NCBI GenBank assembly: GCA_001897515.1
Contig: MKTA01000015.1
Span: forward strand, 1-64,000
Direction: 5' to 3'
From: Bacteroidetes bacterium 41-46
GTDB lineage: Bacteria > Bacteroidota > Bacteroidia > Bacteroidales > UBA932
Length of the DNA: 64,000 bases
Of the stretch, positions 1-6,035 are shown one piece after another; position 1 is the first letter of the stretch, and each line of letters starts with the position of its first letter. The notes beneath the pieces are model-generated. The model saw nothing but the letters and a program-made list of their open reading frames with translations. It did no database searches and was not told where the DNA came from. Position numbers and translations under genes: made by a program.

Positions 1-34
1 CATCAGCCTGATAGATTATGATTTCATCTTTCAT
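1..34 (-). CDS. Partial gene running off the left edge
   Basis: An ATG at 34..32 on the minus strand opens a frame that stays open to the window edge and begins MKDEIIIYQAD. Only 11 residues are visible. The opening resembles the start of RhuM-family (virulence/cell filamentation-like) proteins that often travel in accessory DNA of Bacteroidota, but this is recall from a very short stretch and may be wrong. It lies immediately beyond the attC-like element, in the position of the next cassette gene, and has the same orientation as the two genes at 230-903. Confidence 0.4.
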   Translation of the reverse strand, partial: MKDEIIIYQAD

Positions 35-90
35 TGGTTAATTTTTATTGTTGTTTAAAATTTTTAATTGAGTTATTTATCTACAATGTT

Positions 91-220
91 TGCTAACGGT
101 CGAGTGTAAGTGCCGTAAGGGATTGCGGGTGATTTCCTATCAAGTTACACGAAAAGTTAAAGCGGACTTCTGACCTTCGCAAACCTCTGAAACCCTTATG
201 GCATTTACACTTTGTTGTGC
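91..220 (-). repeat. attC-like palindromic recombination site
   Basis: A 130-bp imperfect palindrome follows the two-gene cassette in its direction of transcription. The arms 103-124 and 190-211 pair over 22 positions with three mismatches. Outside the arms lie GCACAAC (minus strand, 220..214) and GTTAGCA (minus strand, 97..91). This is the layout of integron attC sites (R'' = RYYYAAC, R' = GTTRRRY), although GCACAAC departs from the consensus at one base and GTTAGCA at one or two. The size is within the attC range. Similar elements are, from memory, common in Bacteroidota accessory DNA. The label attC is inference. Confidence 0.55.
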
Positions 221-229
221 GGTCGTGCT

Positions 230-583
230 TTATTTTATCCTCTCTCCAAGTATTATTTTCGGCATTGTTGTTAAACATCGGTTGAATTGTTTGTAAAATT
301 TTTCTAATCCAGATTTTGTTGCTACGGCATGAATCAATTCGTTTTCAAGTTCCCAGTATAAAATATAAGTCACGCTTTCTGGTTTTCTTGTCAGTCGGAT
401 TGCAGGTTCTCCATTTTTTACCGAATTAAAGTCCTTTTGTCTATGTGTCCTTTTGATATATTTTACATCAGTCACACCTACAAAGGATTTATGATGTTCT
501 GCGACTTCTTCAATCAATTTTTCAAATTCATCTACCTTGTCAGGCTTTACCTCATAAATACAAATCTCTGAGAAAGTACTCAT
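230..583 (-). CDS. Hypothetical protein, possible dimeric alpha-beta barrel
   Basis: This 117-residue soluble protein has no signal peptide or membrane segment. The N-terminus (a beta strand 'SEICIYEVKPDKVDEFEKL' followed by a helix) and the later 'VTYILYWELENELIHAVAT' are reminiscent of ferredoxin-like dimeric alpha-beta barrel proteins such as antibiotic-biosynthesis monooxygenases, but no catalytic residues can be assigned. Its ATG overlaps the stop of the upstream gene (ATGA, 580-583), so the two are translationally coupled. It ends just before the attC-like site, as the last gene of a cassette. The base composition is AT-rich relative to the rest of the window, which suggests transfer. 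Function unknown. Confidence 0.6.
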   Translation of the reverse strand: MSTFSEICIYEVKPDKVDEFEKLIEEVAEHHKSFVGVTDVKYIKRTHRQKDFNSVKNGEPAIRLTRKPESVTYILYWELENELIHAVATKSGLEKFYKQFNRCLTTMPKIILGERIK

Positions 584-903
584 TTTTTAGTCAAAGTTTT
601 ATTAATTGAAAATCCAAGTAGTCCACCTAAAATTGTTGTCATTATGGTTATTGGTATCAATGAAACAGGCTCTTTCCAACCAATCAAAATTGCAGTTGGT
701 AATAAAACCAAGAAAGCGGTCAAAATACCTTTGATTATCGAATTGATATTTAAATCAATCGTTGCAATTAGAAATCCGACAACTACCCACATAGTAAATG
801 CAGATATATTTGCATCCCATGTCAGGTTTTGCAAAATCATAGGAATTACATCAATAATACCAGCAACAATGCCTAATAATAATCCAATTTTAATTTTTTT
901 CAT
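580..903 (-). CDS. Small integral membrane protein, unknown function
   Basis: This 107-residue protein has four predicted membrane segments (about residues 7-24, 35-50, 57-76 and 80-98) and a basic C-terminus. I recognise no family with confidence. It is the first gene of the two-gene cassette and overlaps the following gene by 4 nt. No obvious Shine-Dalgarno sequence precedes the ATG at 903; the 47 nt from the cassette boundary motif at about 950 leave little room for a promoter, so expression may depend on readthrough from the recombinase side. Confidence 0.6.
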   Translation of the reverse strand: MKKIKIGLLLGIVAGIIDVIPMILQNLTWDANISAFTMWVVVGFLIATIDLNINSIIKGILTAFLVLLPTAILIGWKEPVSLIPITIMTTILGGLLGFSINKTLTKK

Positions 904-936
904 ATCTTATCAATTTAGTAGTCTGCTGTCTTTTTA

Positions 937-950
937 GCATGCCGCACAAC
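937..950 (-). repeat. Cassette boundary motif (half attC-like core)
   Basis: On the minus strand this reads GTTGTGCGGCATGC. Its first seven bases, GTTGTGC, are the exact reverse complement of the GCACAAC core in the attC-like site at 214-220, and GTTGTGCGG is shared by the plus strand at 214-222. In integrons a cassette starts at the cleaved GTT core of the preceding site, so this is where the left end of a cassette containing both membrane protein and barrel protein would be expected. The assignment rests on these short matches and on the position between the recombinase and the genes. Confidence 0.4.
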
Positions 951-1057
951 TTGTTTATGTATACAATTAAATTGAATCAAGGAGTTGAAATAATGGGGCT
1001 TGAAACAGGTTTGTTGAATAATATAAATTAAGCAATTGGGTGCAGTTAATGTTTTAT

Positions 1058-1693
1058 TCATAAGTCAAAGTCATCTGTCGGGTTTTTGATCTTCTGGAGG
1101 CCGGTCATACTTACCCATGTGTATATCTCAGTTGTCTTGCTGCTTTTATGTCCTAACAACTCCTGAATGTATCTCAAACTTACTCCTGCCTCTAATAGAT
1201 GTGTGGCATAACTGTGTCGCAGACAATGTAGTGTAAAGCTATGATTTTTAATAATTTTTCCCAAATATTTGTGAAAGATATTTTCTATGCTTGTTTCGCT
1301 GTATTGCTCTCCTGGTGATTGTCCCTCTATCAGATATTTTTTCGGTCGGTACATTTTGTAATATCTTATAATCATATCCATAAGTTTATCACTTAATGGT
1401 AGCACCCTGTCCTTCTGCACTTTTCCATTTATGACAGTCAATGTCTTACGCTTGGAATCCAAATCCACGAGTTTTAGATTCAGGATTTCACTTCTGCGCA
1501 AACCGCAGGCATAAACAAGGGTGAGTGCCGTTTTGTGTTTGAAGTTGGGAATTGACACAAGCATTTGCTCTACGACTTGCTTTGAGATGACCTTCGGGAG
1601 CGGGCGGTATTTTCTGGGTCTCTCTATCTCTTCAATTGAGAGTTGCCTTTTCTCAATCTTCTGATAATAGAGTTTGATGGCAGGATTACCTCC
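1058..1693 (-). pseudogene. 5'-truncated tyrosine recombinase (XerC/D-like)
   Basis: The catalytic domain of a tyrosine recombinase is intact: Arg in 'ACGLRRSEILNL', 'LHCLRHSYATHLL' (H-x-x-R), 'LLGHKSSKTTEIYTWVS' (His and the nucleophile Tyr), and a C-terminus ending near 'KIKNPTDDFDL'. An ATG at 1564 gives 168 residues, but recognisable family sequence continues upstream in frame ('NPAIKLYYQKIEKRQL...PLPKVISKQVVEQM') to about 1685, where the frame soon meets a stop at 1694-1696. The core-binding N-terminal domain (about 80-100 residues) is missing. The insertion typical of IntI integron integrases between the patch III and box II regions is not evident. The remnant lies on the 3' side of tRNA-Met and points toward the cassette. 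Confidence 0.8.
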
Positions 1694-1742
1694 CTATGGT
1701 CGGTGATCCTGCGATGGTCGGCAAAACAGCCCAAGAGTGGAG

Positions 1743-1784
1743 AGCCCCTGTATGGCATTGCCATACAGGGGGCTTTGTTTTTTC
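1743..1784 (+). terminator. Rho-independent terminator, plus strand
   Basis: A perfect 13-bp stem (1745-1757 with 1759-1771, one central base) is followed on the plus strand by GGCTTTGTTTTTTC. This is a strong terminator shape for plus-strand transcription, although no plus-strand gene is seen to its left. It faces the tRNA terminator at 1817-1857. Confidence 0.6.
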
Positions 1785-1831
1785 GCTCCGGCAAGAGCTA
1801 GCTCTTGGCCGGGTGGAAAAAACAAAGCCCC
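1769..1831. repeat. 63-bp near-perfect inverted repeat between two terminators
   Basis: Outer arms 1769-1784 (GGG, GCTTTG, T-run, C) and 1816-1831 are reverse complements. Inner sequence adds CCGGCAAGAGCTA / TAGCTCTTGGCCGG with a single-base bulge. The centre therefore can extrude as a cruciform, and it shares its T-tracts with the terminators on each side. Confidence 0.65.
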
Positions 1832-1857
1832 GCTTTTGCTTTTGCAAAAGCGGGGCT
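1817..1857 (-). terminator. Rho-independent terminator of tRNA-Met
   Basis: On the minus strand a 14-bp perfect stem (1857-1844 with 1839-1826, loop AAAA) starts six bases after the tRNA 3' end and is followed by a T-rich tail (TTTGTTTTTTC). This is a classical intrinsic terminator for the tRNA transcript. Confidence 0.8.
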
Positions 1858-1863
1858 CTCTTG

Positions 1864-1937
1864 TAGCGCGACCCAGGATTGAACTGGGGACCTCATGATT
1901 ATGAATCATGCGCTCTAACCATCTGAGCTATCGCGCC
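1864..1937 (-). tRNA. tRNA-Met (CAT)
   Basis: The minus strand folds as a complete 74-nt cloverleaf. The acceptor stem GGCGCGA pairs with TCGCGCT (G1-T72 wobble), the D-arm is GCTC...GAGC, the anticodon stem is CATGA/TCATG around the loop TTCATAA (anticodon CAT), and the T-arm is CCCAG TTCAATC CTGGG. The discriminator is A and no CCA is encoded. The anticodon stem lacks the three G-C pairs of initiator tRNA. Elongator Met is most likely; an Ile tRNA with lysidine at the CAT anticodon is the alternative. Confidence 0.9.
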
Positions 1938-1950
1938 GGGTTTGGGAGGG

Positions 1951-1980
1951 CAAAAGTAATACTTTTTTGTGATGTGACAA
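1951..1980 (-). promoter_or_regulatory. Promoter of tRNA-Met
   Basis: A Bacteroidota-type -7 box TACTTTTG lies at 1958..1951, with a TTG (-33) at 1980..1978 separated by 19 nt. It sits 13 nt before the mature tRNA. The same TACTTTTG box precedes the tRNA-Gly gene. Confidence 0.6.
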
Positions 1981-2000
1981 ATTTCCTGTTGTGAATTGTC

Positions 2001-2008
2001 TATTTTTG
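2001..2008 (+). promoter_or_regulatory. -7 box TATTTTTG
   Basis: Matches TAnnTTTG, 23 nt before the ATG at 2032. Its position excludes the earlier TTG start at 1996, because that codon would lie upstream of the transcript start. No clear TTG -33 element is seen at the usual spacing. Confidence 0.5.
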
Positions 2009-2031
2009 TTAATAGTAAAAAGGATATTTTT

Positions 2032-2697
2032 ATGTTTTTTAAGGGATTATTTAGCATTGTAATGGTATGTTGCACTTTATGGTGCGGAAGTGCTGGGGAG
2101 TTACAGGGCAGGGATGTTGTTTTGAATATGGATATGAGGAGCAGGGTTGAGAGTGTGGTCAAAAGGCAGTTGGAGTTGTATCCGCAGTCGAGGCTTATTG
2201 ATTTGTATAAGAACTTCTTTCAGGACAAGTTTGGTCCGGGGCATATGGTGGCCGATACCGCCTCTGCGGGGGCATATATCAGGAGAGAGCTTGCGCTTAT
2301 GAGGAGTGAGAGCGGCGGTAAGGTTGTTGGGCTTACACAGAGCGAGGTGGCGGAGATTATTGGGTGGGAGGGCCGGTTTGTGAGGGTAGATCTTGCAGTG
2401 ATTGAGATGGGGATTGTGAGTTATAAGCGGTTCTCAGAAGCCTTTTTTGAGAGTTCGTCATCGCATATATTGCCCGACATAGAAAAATGGAAGAGAGAAT
2501 GGAGTGAGATTGAAAAGATTATCAGAGAGACAGCCCCTCAGCTCAGAGGTTTTGATGAAGACTCTGACTTTATTGGAGATCTACTGGGAAGAGGAGAATA
2601 TGTTGTTCACCACAGCAGTGAGTACACTGCTGCATACAGGCCGCACTACAGATTAATACGAAGAGATATTTGGGAGAGGCTTATTTCCGAACCATAA
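2032..2697 (+). CDS. Secreted conserved protein of unknown function
   Basis: A 221-residue protein with a hydrophobic N-terminal segment (MFFKGLFSIVMVCCTLWCGSAG) that looks like a signal peptide, then a soluble, charged domain containing 'DLYKNFFQDKFGPGHMVAD' and 'LLGRGEYVVHHSSEY'. Proteins with this look occur in Bacteroidales genomes, but I know of no assigned function. Start 2032 is preferred because it gives a clean signal peptide, follows an AAAAAGGA ribosome-binding region, and lies downstream of the -7 box at 2001. Its 3' end overlaps the converging ispF by 17 bp. Probably periplasmic; cysteines near the signal peptide end could also allow lipidation, though no good lipobox is seen. 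Confidence 0.7.
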   Translation: MFFKGLFSIVMVCCTLWCGSAGELQGRDVVLNMDMRSRVESVVKRQLELYPQSRLIDLYKNFFQDKFGPGHMVADTASAGAYIRRELALMRSESGGKVVGLTQSEVAEIIGWEGRFVRVDLAVIEMGIVSYKRFSEAFFESSSSHILPDIEKWKREWSEIEKIIRETAPQLRGFDEDSDFIGDLLGRGEYVVHHSSEYTAAYRPHYRLIRRDIWERLISEP

Positions 2698-3193
2698 GAG
2701 CACTCGCCCAGCACTCAATCCCCTCCTCTCTGCCTACAAATCCGAGCTTCTCTGTTGTGGTAGCCTTTACTGATACGCAACTCATGTCACACTCCAGTAT
2801 TTCTGCTACGACAGCCCTCATTTGAGGTATGTAGGGGCCTATTTTTGGGCGTTGAAGAGCGATGGTTATGTCACAGTTGCCAACTCTCCATCCGTTGTCG
2901 GCTGCAAGTTTTACAACTCTCCCCAAGAGGATTTTGCTGTCAATTCCGCTGTACTCGTTTGAAGAGTCGGGAAAGTGCTTTCCAATATCGCCAAGGGCGA
3001 GTGCGCCCAGGATGGCGTCACACAGGGCGTGAAGGGGGGTGTCTCCGTCTGAGTGAGCAATGCAGCCCTTCTCGTGAGGAATCTCAATGCCACATACCCA
3101 AAGCTTTAGTCTGGGGGCAAATCTGTGGACATCGTAGCCGTTACCTATTCTGAATTGAGGAGATCTTATCTCTGTTGATTCTGCTGTTTTCAT
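2681..3193 (-). CDS. ispF: 2-C-methyl-D-erythritol 2,4-cyclodiphosphate synthase
   Basis: IspF converts CDP-ME 2-phosphate into methylerythritol cyclodiphosphate in the non-mevalonate isoprenoid pathway. The family signature is present: 'RIGNGYDVHRFA' (metal-binding Asp and His), 'HSDGDTPLHALCDAILGA' (third metal ligand His), 'DIGKHFPDSS', and the C-terminal 'VSVKATTTEKLGFVGREEGI'. At 170 residues it is slightly longer than usual because of about a dozen extra N-terminal residues. The transcript is probably leaderless: a TATTTTTG box ends 7 nt before the ATG. The isoprenoid pathway continues in this window with the polyprenyl synthase at 51948-52925. Confidence 0.95.
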   Translation of the reverse strand: MKTAESTEIRSPQFRIGNGYDVHRFAPRLKLWVCGIEIPHEKGCIAHSDGDTPLHALCDAILGALALGDIGKHFPDSSNEYSGIDSKILLGRVVKLAADNGWRVGNCDITIALQRPKIGPYIPQMRAVVAEILECDMSCVSVKATTTEKLGFVGREEGIECWASALMVRK

Positions 3194-3200
3194 AACAGGA

Positions 3201-3208
3201 CAAAAATA
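3201..3208 (-). promoter_or_regulatory. -7 box TATTTTTG of ispF, 7 nt before ATG
   Basis: The box lies at 3208..3201 and the ATG at 3193..3191, with 7 nt between. A start of transcription about 6-8 nt after the box would fall at or next to the start codon, predicting a leaderless or near-leaderless mRNA. Confidence 0.5.
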
Positions 3209-3224
3209 GAAAATTAAATATTGT

Positions 3225-3232
3225 TATCTTTG
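3225..3232 (+). promoter_or_regulatory. -7 box TATCTTTG of the 3258 gene
   Basis: Matches TAnnTTTG, 25 nt upstream of the ATG at 3258. It probably serves the whole co-directional run of genes from 3258 through mutL to the antiporter at 8700, in which gaps are at most about 30 nt. Confidence 0.5.
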
Positions 3233-3257
3233 TGTAAATATATCAAAAGAGAGGCAA

Positions 3258-3551
3258 ATGGCTTTATTTAATTTCTTTAATGTTCCCAAACACAGATCCT
3301 TTAACTACAGGCCACGCTATTATGATCCTGTAAAGGAGGATCTGGATGACAGGGTAAAGGTGGCTCAAAGCCACAACGATGTCCATATCGTTGGAAGCCA
3401 TATACGCGGCAAGATCCAGAAGGCTGTGTACGAGGGGAGGAAGAGCGCCATGTCTCCCCTGATCTCCAGAATTATCATTCTTGTCTCCATCCTTGTTATG
3501 ATGGCGATGGTGTACTTTTTTGCTGATGCGCTAGGCAACTTTTTTAAATAG
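3258..3551 (+). CDS. Small C-terminally anchored protein, unknown function
   Basis: A 97-residue protein with a basic, soluble N-terminal part ('FNVPKHRSFNYRPRYYDPVKEDLDDRVK') and one C-terminal membrane segment (about residues 71-94, 'LISRIIILVSILVMMAMVYFFADALG'). It is the gene before mutL, and small proteins with the same N-terminal 'F..P.hr.FnY.PRYYDP' pattern lie next to mutL in other Bacteroidales; some have been mis-annotated as riboflavin synthase subunits. No enzyme motif is visible. A tail-anchored membrane protein is likely; its role is unknown. A gap of 28 nt separates it from mutL. Confidence 0.75.
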   Translation: MALFNFFNVPKHRSFNYRPRYYDPVKEDLDDRVKVAQSHNDVHIVGSHIRGKIQKAVYEGRKSAMSPLISRIIILVSILVMMAMVYFFADALGNFFK

Positions 3552-3579
3552 CCTGCGTTAGATTATTGTAAACAATTAT

Positions 3580-5334
3580 ATGCTCAAAATACTTCCCGGA
3601 CATGTTTCAAACCTTATAGCGGCTGGCGAGGTTGTTCAACGACCTGCCTCTGTGGTTAAGGAGTTGATGGAGAATGCCGTTGATGCCGGCGCAACAGAGA
3701 TTGGAGTTACCGTCAGGGACTCCGGAAGGACGCTTATTCAGGTTGCCGACAACGGTTGCGGAATGTCCCGCGAGGATGCGGTGCTGGCTTTTGAACGTCA
3801 TGCTACATCTAAAATCAGTGAAATTGAGGATCTGGAGTCTCTCGGAACTTTTGGGTTCCGTGGTGAGGCTCTCGCCTCCATTGCCTCTGTTGCAGAGGTG
3901 ACTCTCCGCACAAGGAGGGAGGGGGACGAGACCGGATGCGAGGTAAAAATTTCTGAATCAAGGGTGAACTCGGTAAATGCCGTTGCCGCTTCGCAGGGCT
4001 CTCTCTTCTCTGTTAGAAATATCTTTTATAACATACCTGCCAGAAGGAAATTTCTTAAATCCGATGCTGCCGAATATCGCCAGATTCTGGCTGAATTCAC
4101 CCGTATTGCCATAACCCGTCCTGAGCTACACTTTTCTTTGACAAACAATGGAACTGAGGTCTATAACCTTCTGCCCTCTAACCTAAGGCTTAGAATCCAG
4201 GGGATTCTCGGCAGAGAGCTGGGACGTGAACTGGTTGAGATATCAGTTGACACAACAATCGTAAAGATTAAAGGGTACATAGGCAAACCTGAGGATGCCC
4301 GTAAGACTCCCGGTAACCAGTATTTCTTTGCAAACGGACGTTTTTTCAGAAGCCCCTATTTCCAGAAAGCTGTTCTTAAAGCATATGAGAACCTTATACC
4401 GGATGGGCACCTCCCGTCATTCTTTATATTTCTTGAGGCGGATCAGTCAAGGATTGACGTAAACATCCACCCCTCTAAAACCGAAGTGAAATTTGAGGAT
4501 GATTTTGCAATTTTTGACATTCTTCATAGTGCGGTCAGGGAGTCTTTAGGCCGAAACTCTTTTATGCCGAGTATAGATTTTGACCAGGAGGACGCACCTG
4601 ATATTCCAAAGGTGAGGAGCGGTTATTGGGCTCCCCCTCCCAAGATTGACTACGATCCACTTTTCAATCCATTCCTTGAGGAGAAGAGGAGTGTTCAAAG
4701 CAGCGGATGGGAGGATAAGGGAGAGAGGGAGAGTACTCCTCTGTTTACCGAGGAGAGGCCTCTGCAGAAACCTCTGCTTCAGATAGGCAGCCGATACATA
4801 GCCACCACCATAAAGTCAGGACTGATGATTGTGGATACTCTCAGAGCCTGGGAGAGAATCCTTTTTGAGAGATACCTCAGCTCTGTAAAGAGCGACTCTG
4901 CCGAGGTCCAGAGAATGCTCTTTCCGGTGGAGCTGAATCTAAGCGAGGCACAAAAATCTGTAGTTGAAGAGAAGAGAGCACGCATTTTGCAGTTGGGTTT
5001 TGATATCCAGAGAGGCGAAAATGGACAGTACAGACTGACAGGCATTCCGGAGAGCTTCTCCGAAGAGGTTGAGAGTATGGACAAATTGGCAGATACATTA
5101 ATAAATATACTACCTGAGGGGAGGGAAGATATTGGTGCTGAGGTAAGGGAGAGGATTGCCTCCACCCTTGCGACAGCCGGGGCAAGACAAAAGAGCGGAC
5201 TACTAAGCGCTATGGAGGCGAGGGCCCTTGTAGATGCCCTGTTTGCATGCGCGGAGCCGGGACTCTCACCCAACGGATACCCGACAATCTCAATAATGGC
5301 TATTGAGGAGATTGAGGGGCGGATGTCGGTTTAA
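3580..5334 (+). CDS. mutL: DNA mismatch repair protein MutL
   Basis: MutL couples mismatch recognition by MutS to strand removal. The N-terminal GHKL ATPase is intact: 'AAGEVVQRPASVVKELMENAVDAGA' (catalytic Glu and Asn), 'DNGCGM', and 'TFGFRGEAL'. The transducer domain carries 'DVNIHPSKTEVKF'. The C-terminal dimerisation domain spans about residues 400-584. The segment that usually reads DQHxAHxR is here D419-TLRAWE425, so the metal-ligand His and the Gln of the MutL endonuclease motif are missing, and no clear ACRxA or CPHGRP motif follows. It may therefore lack nuclease activity, like enterobacterial MutL. At 584 residues it is in the short end of the family. Confidence 0.95.
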   Translation: MLKILPGHVSNLIAAGEVVQRPASVVKELMENAVDAGATEIGVTVRDSGRTLIQVADNGCGMSREDAVLAFERHATSKISEIEDLESLGTFGFRGEALASIASVAEVTLRTRREGDETGCEVKISESRVNSVNAVAASQGSLFSVRNIFYNIPARRKFLKSDAAEYRQILAEFTRIAITRPELHFSLTNNGTEVYNLLPSNLRLRIQGILGRELGRELVEISVDTTIVKIKGYIGKPEDARKTPGNQYFFANGRFFRSPYFQKAVLKAYENLIPDGHLPSFFIFLEADQSRIDVNIHPSKTEVKFEDDFAIFDILHSAVRESLGRNSFMPSIDFDQEDAPDIPKVRSGYWAPPPKIDYDPLFNPFLEEKRSVQSSGWEDKGERESTPLFTEERPLQKPLLQIGSRYIATTIKSGLMIVDTLRAWERILFERYLSSVKSDSAEVQRMLFPVELNLSEAQKSVVEEKRARILQLGFDIQRGENGQYRLTGIPESFSEEVESMDKLADTLINILPEGREDIGAEVRERIASTLATAGARQKSGLLSAMEARALVDALFACAEPGLSPNGYPTISIMAIEEIEGRMSV

Positions 5335-5354
5335 CAAATGAAAATTTAAATTAT

Positions 5355-6035
5355 ATGATACCATACAGAGGAGGCGGATTCTTTACATCACTTCCGCCGG
5401 TGATAAAAAATCTGGTGATAATAAATGCTGTTATGCTGCTTGTCACCTTCTTTACCGGGAATTTCATGTATGAGAAATTCTCTCTTTTCTATTTTGAGTC
5501 TGAGCTATTCCGCCCGTATCAGTTCGTCACCCATATGTTTATGCACGGAAACTTTATCCACCTGTTCTTCAATATGTACTCTCTGATAATATTCGGGGTT
5601 GTGCTGGAGCATGTATGGGGGAGCCAGAAGTTTTTCCTCTATTATATGGTTACAGGTCTTGGTGCGGCAGTACTCCATTCGCTTGTACTATACCTGGACT
5701 ACTCTTCTCAGGTTGCTGCATTTGAGGCCGGAAATCACTACGCCCTTGAGCGGATTCAGGAGCTGCTGATGACCCCGACAGTGGGTGCCTCCGGAGCTGT
5801 TTACGGTGTACTGCTTGCTTACGGAATGCTTTTCCCTAACAACGTGCTGCAACTTATATTTCCACCGATAGCCCTAAAGGCTAAATGGTTCGTACTCATT
5901 TTCGGGGGTATTGAGCTTCTGCTGGGTCTCTCCAATACCGGAGGAAATATCGCCCACTTTGCCCACCTTGGAGGGATGCTGTTTGGATTCTTTCTTATCA
6001 GATACTGGAAAAAGAACAATAAAATGTACTTCTGA
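5355..6035 (+). CDS. Rhomboid family intramembrane serine protease
   Basis: A 226-residue polytopic membrane protein. The rhomboid signature is complete: 'HMFMHGNFIHLFFNMYSL' (the conserved H-x-x-x-H/N region), the nucleophile Ser146 in 'TVGASGAVYG', and the catalytic His204 in 'FAHLGGMLFGF'. Such proteases cut single-pass membrane proteins within the bilayer; the substrate is unknown. It starts 21 nt after mutL and its TGA shares a base with the next ATG (6033-6037), so it is cotranscribed and probably translationally coupled with the EEP-family gene. Bacteroidales often carry two adjacent rhomboid genes; here there is one. Confidence 0.93.
   Translation: MIPYRGGGFFTSLPPVIKNLVIINAVMLLVTFFTGNFMYEKFSLFYFESELFRPYQFVTHMFMHGNFIHLFFNMYSLIIFGVVLEHVWGSQKFFLYYMVTGLGAAVLHSLVLYLDYSSQVAAFEAGNHYALERIQELLMTPTVGASGAVYGVLLAYGMLFPNNVLQLIFPPIALKAKWFVLIFGGIELLLGLSNTGGNIAHFAHLGGMLFGFFLIRYWKKNNKMYF

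Noticed and set aside
93-278. 61-residue minus-strand frame across the attC-like palindrome
   Set aside because: It overlaps the palindrome and the end of the real gene at 230-583 in another frame, and the translation has no protein-like character.
997-1035. 12-codon plus-strand frame after a Shine-Dalgarno-like AAGGAG
   Set aside because: Too short to judge, in AT-rich sequence, with no promoter or conservation evidence.
1058-1693. Classical integron integrase IntI
   Set aside because: The IntI-specific insertion before box II is not visible; the spacing is that of XerC/D-like recombinases.
1694-2162. Two minus-strand frames across the tRNA-Met region
   Set aside because: They read through the tRNA, its terminator and promoter; the tRNA and the plus-strand gene at 2032 explain the sequence.
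4779-5273. 164-residue antisense frame inside mutL
   Set aside because: It is a shadow frame of a clearly coding gene; no start signal or domain is recognisable.
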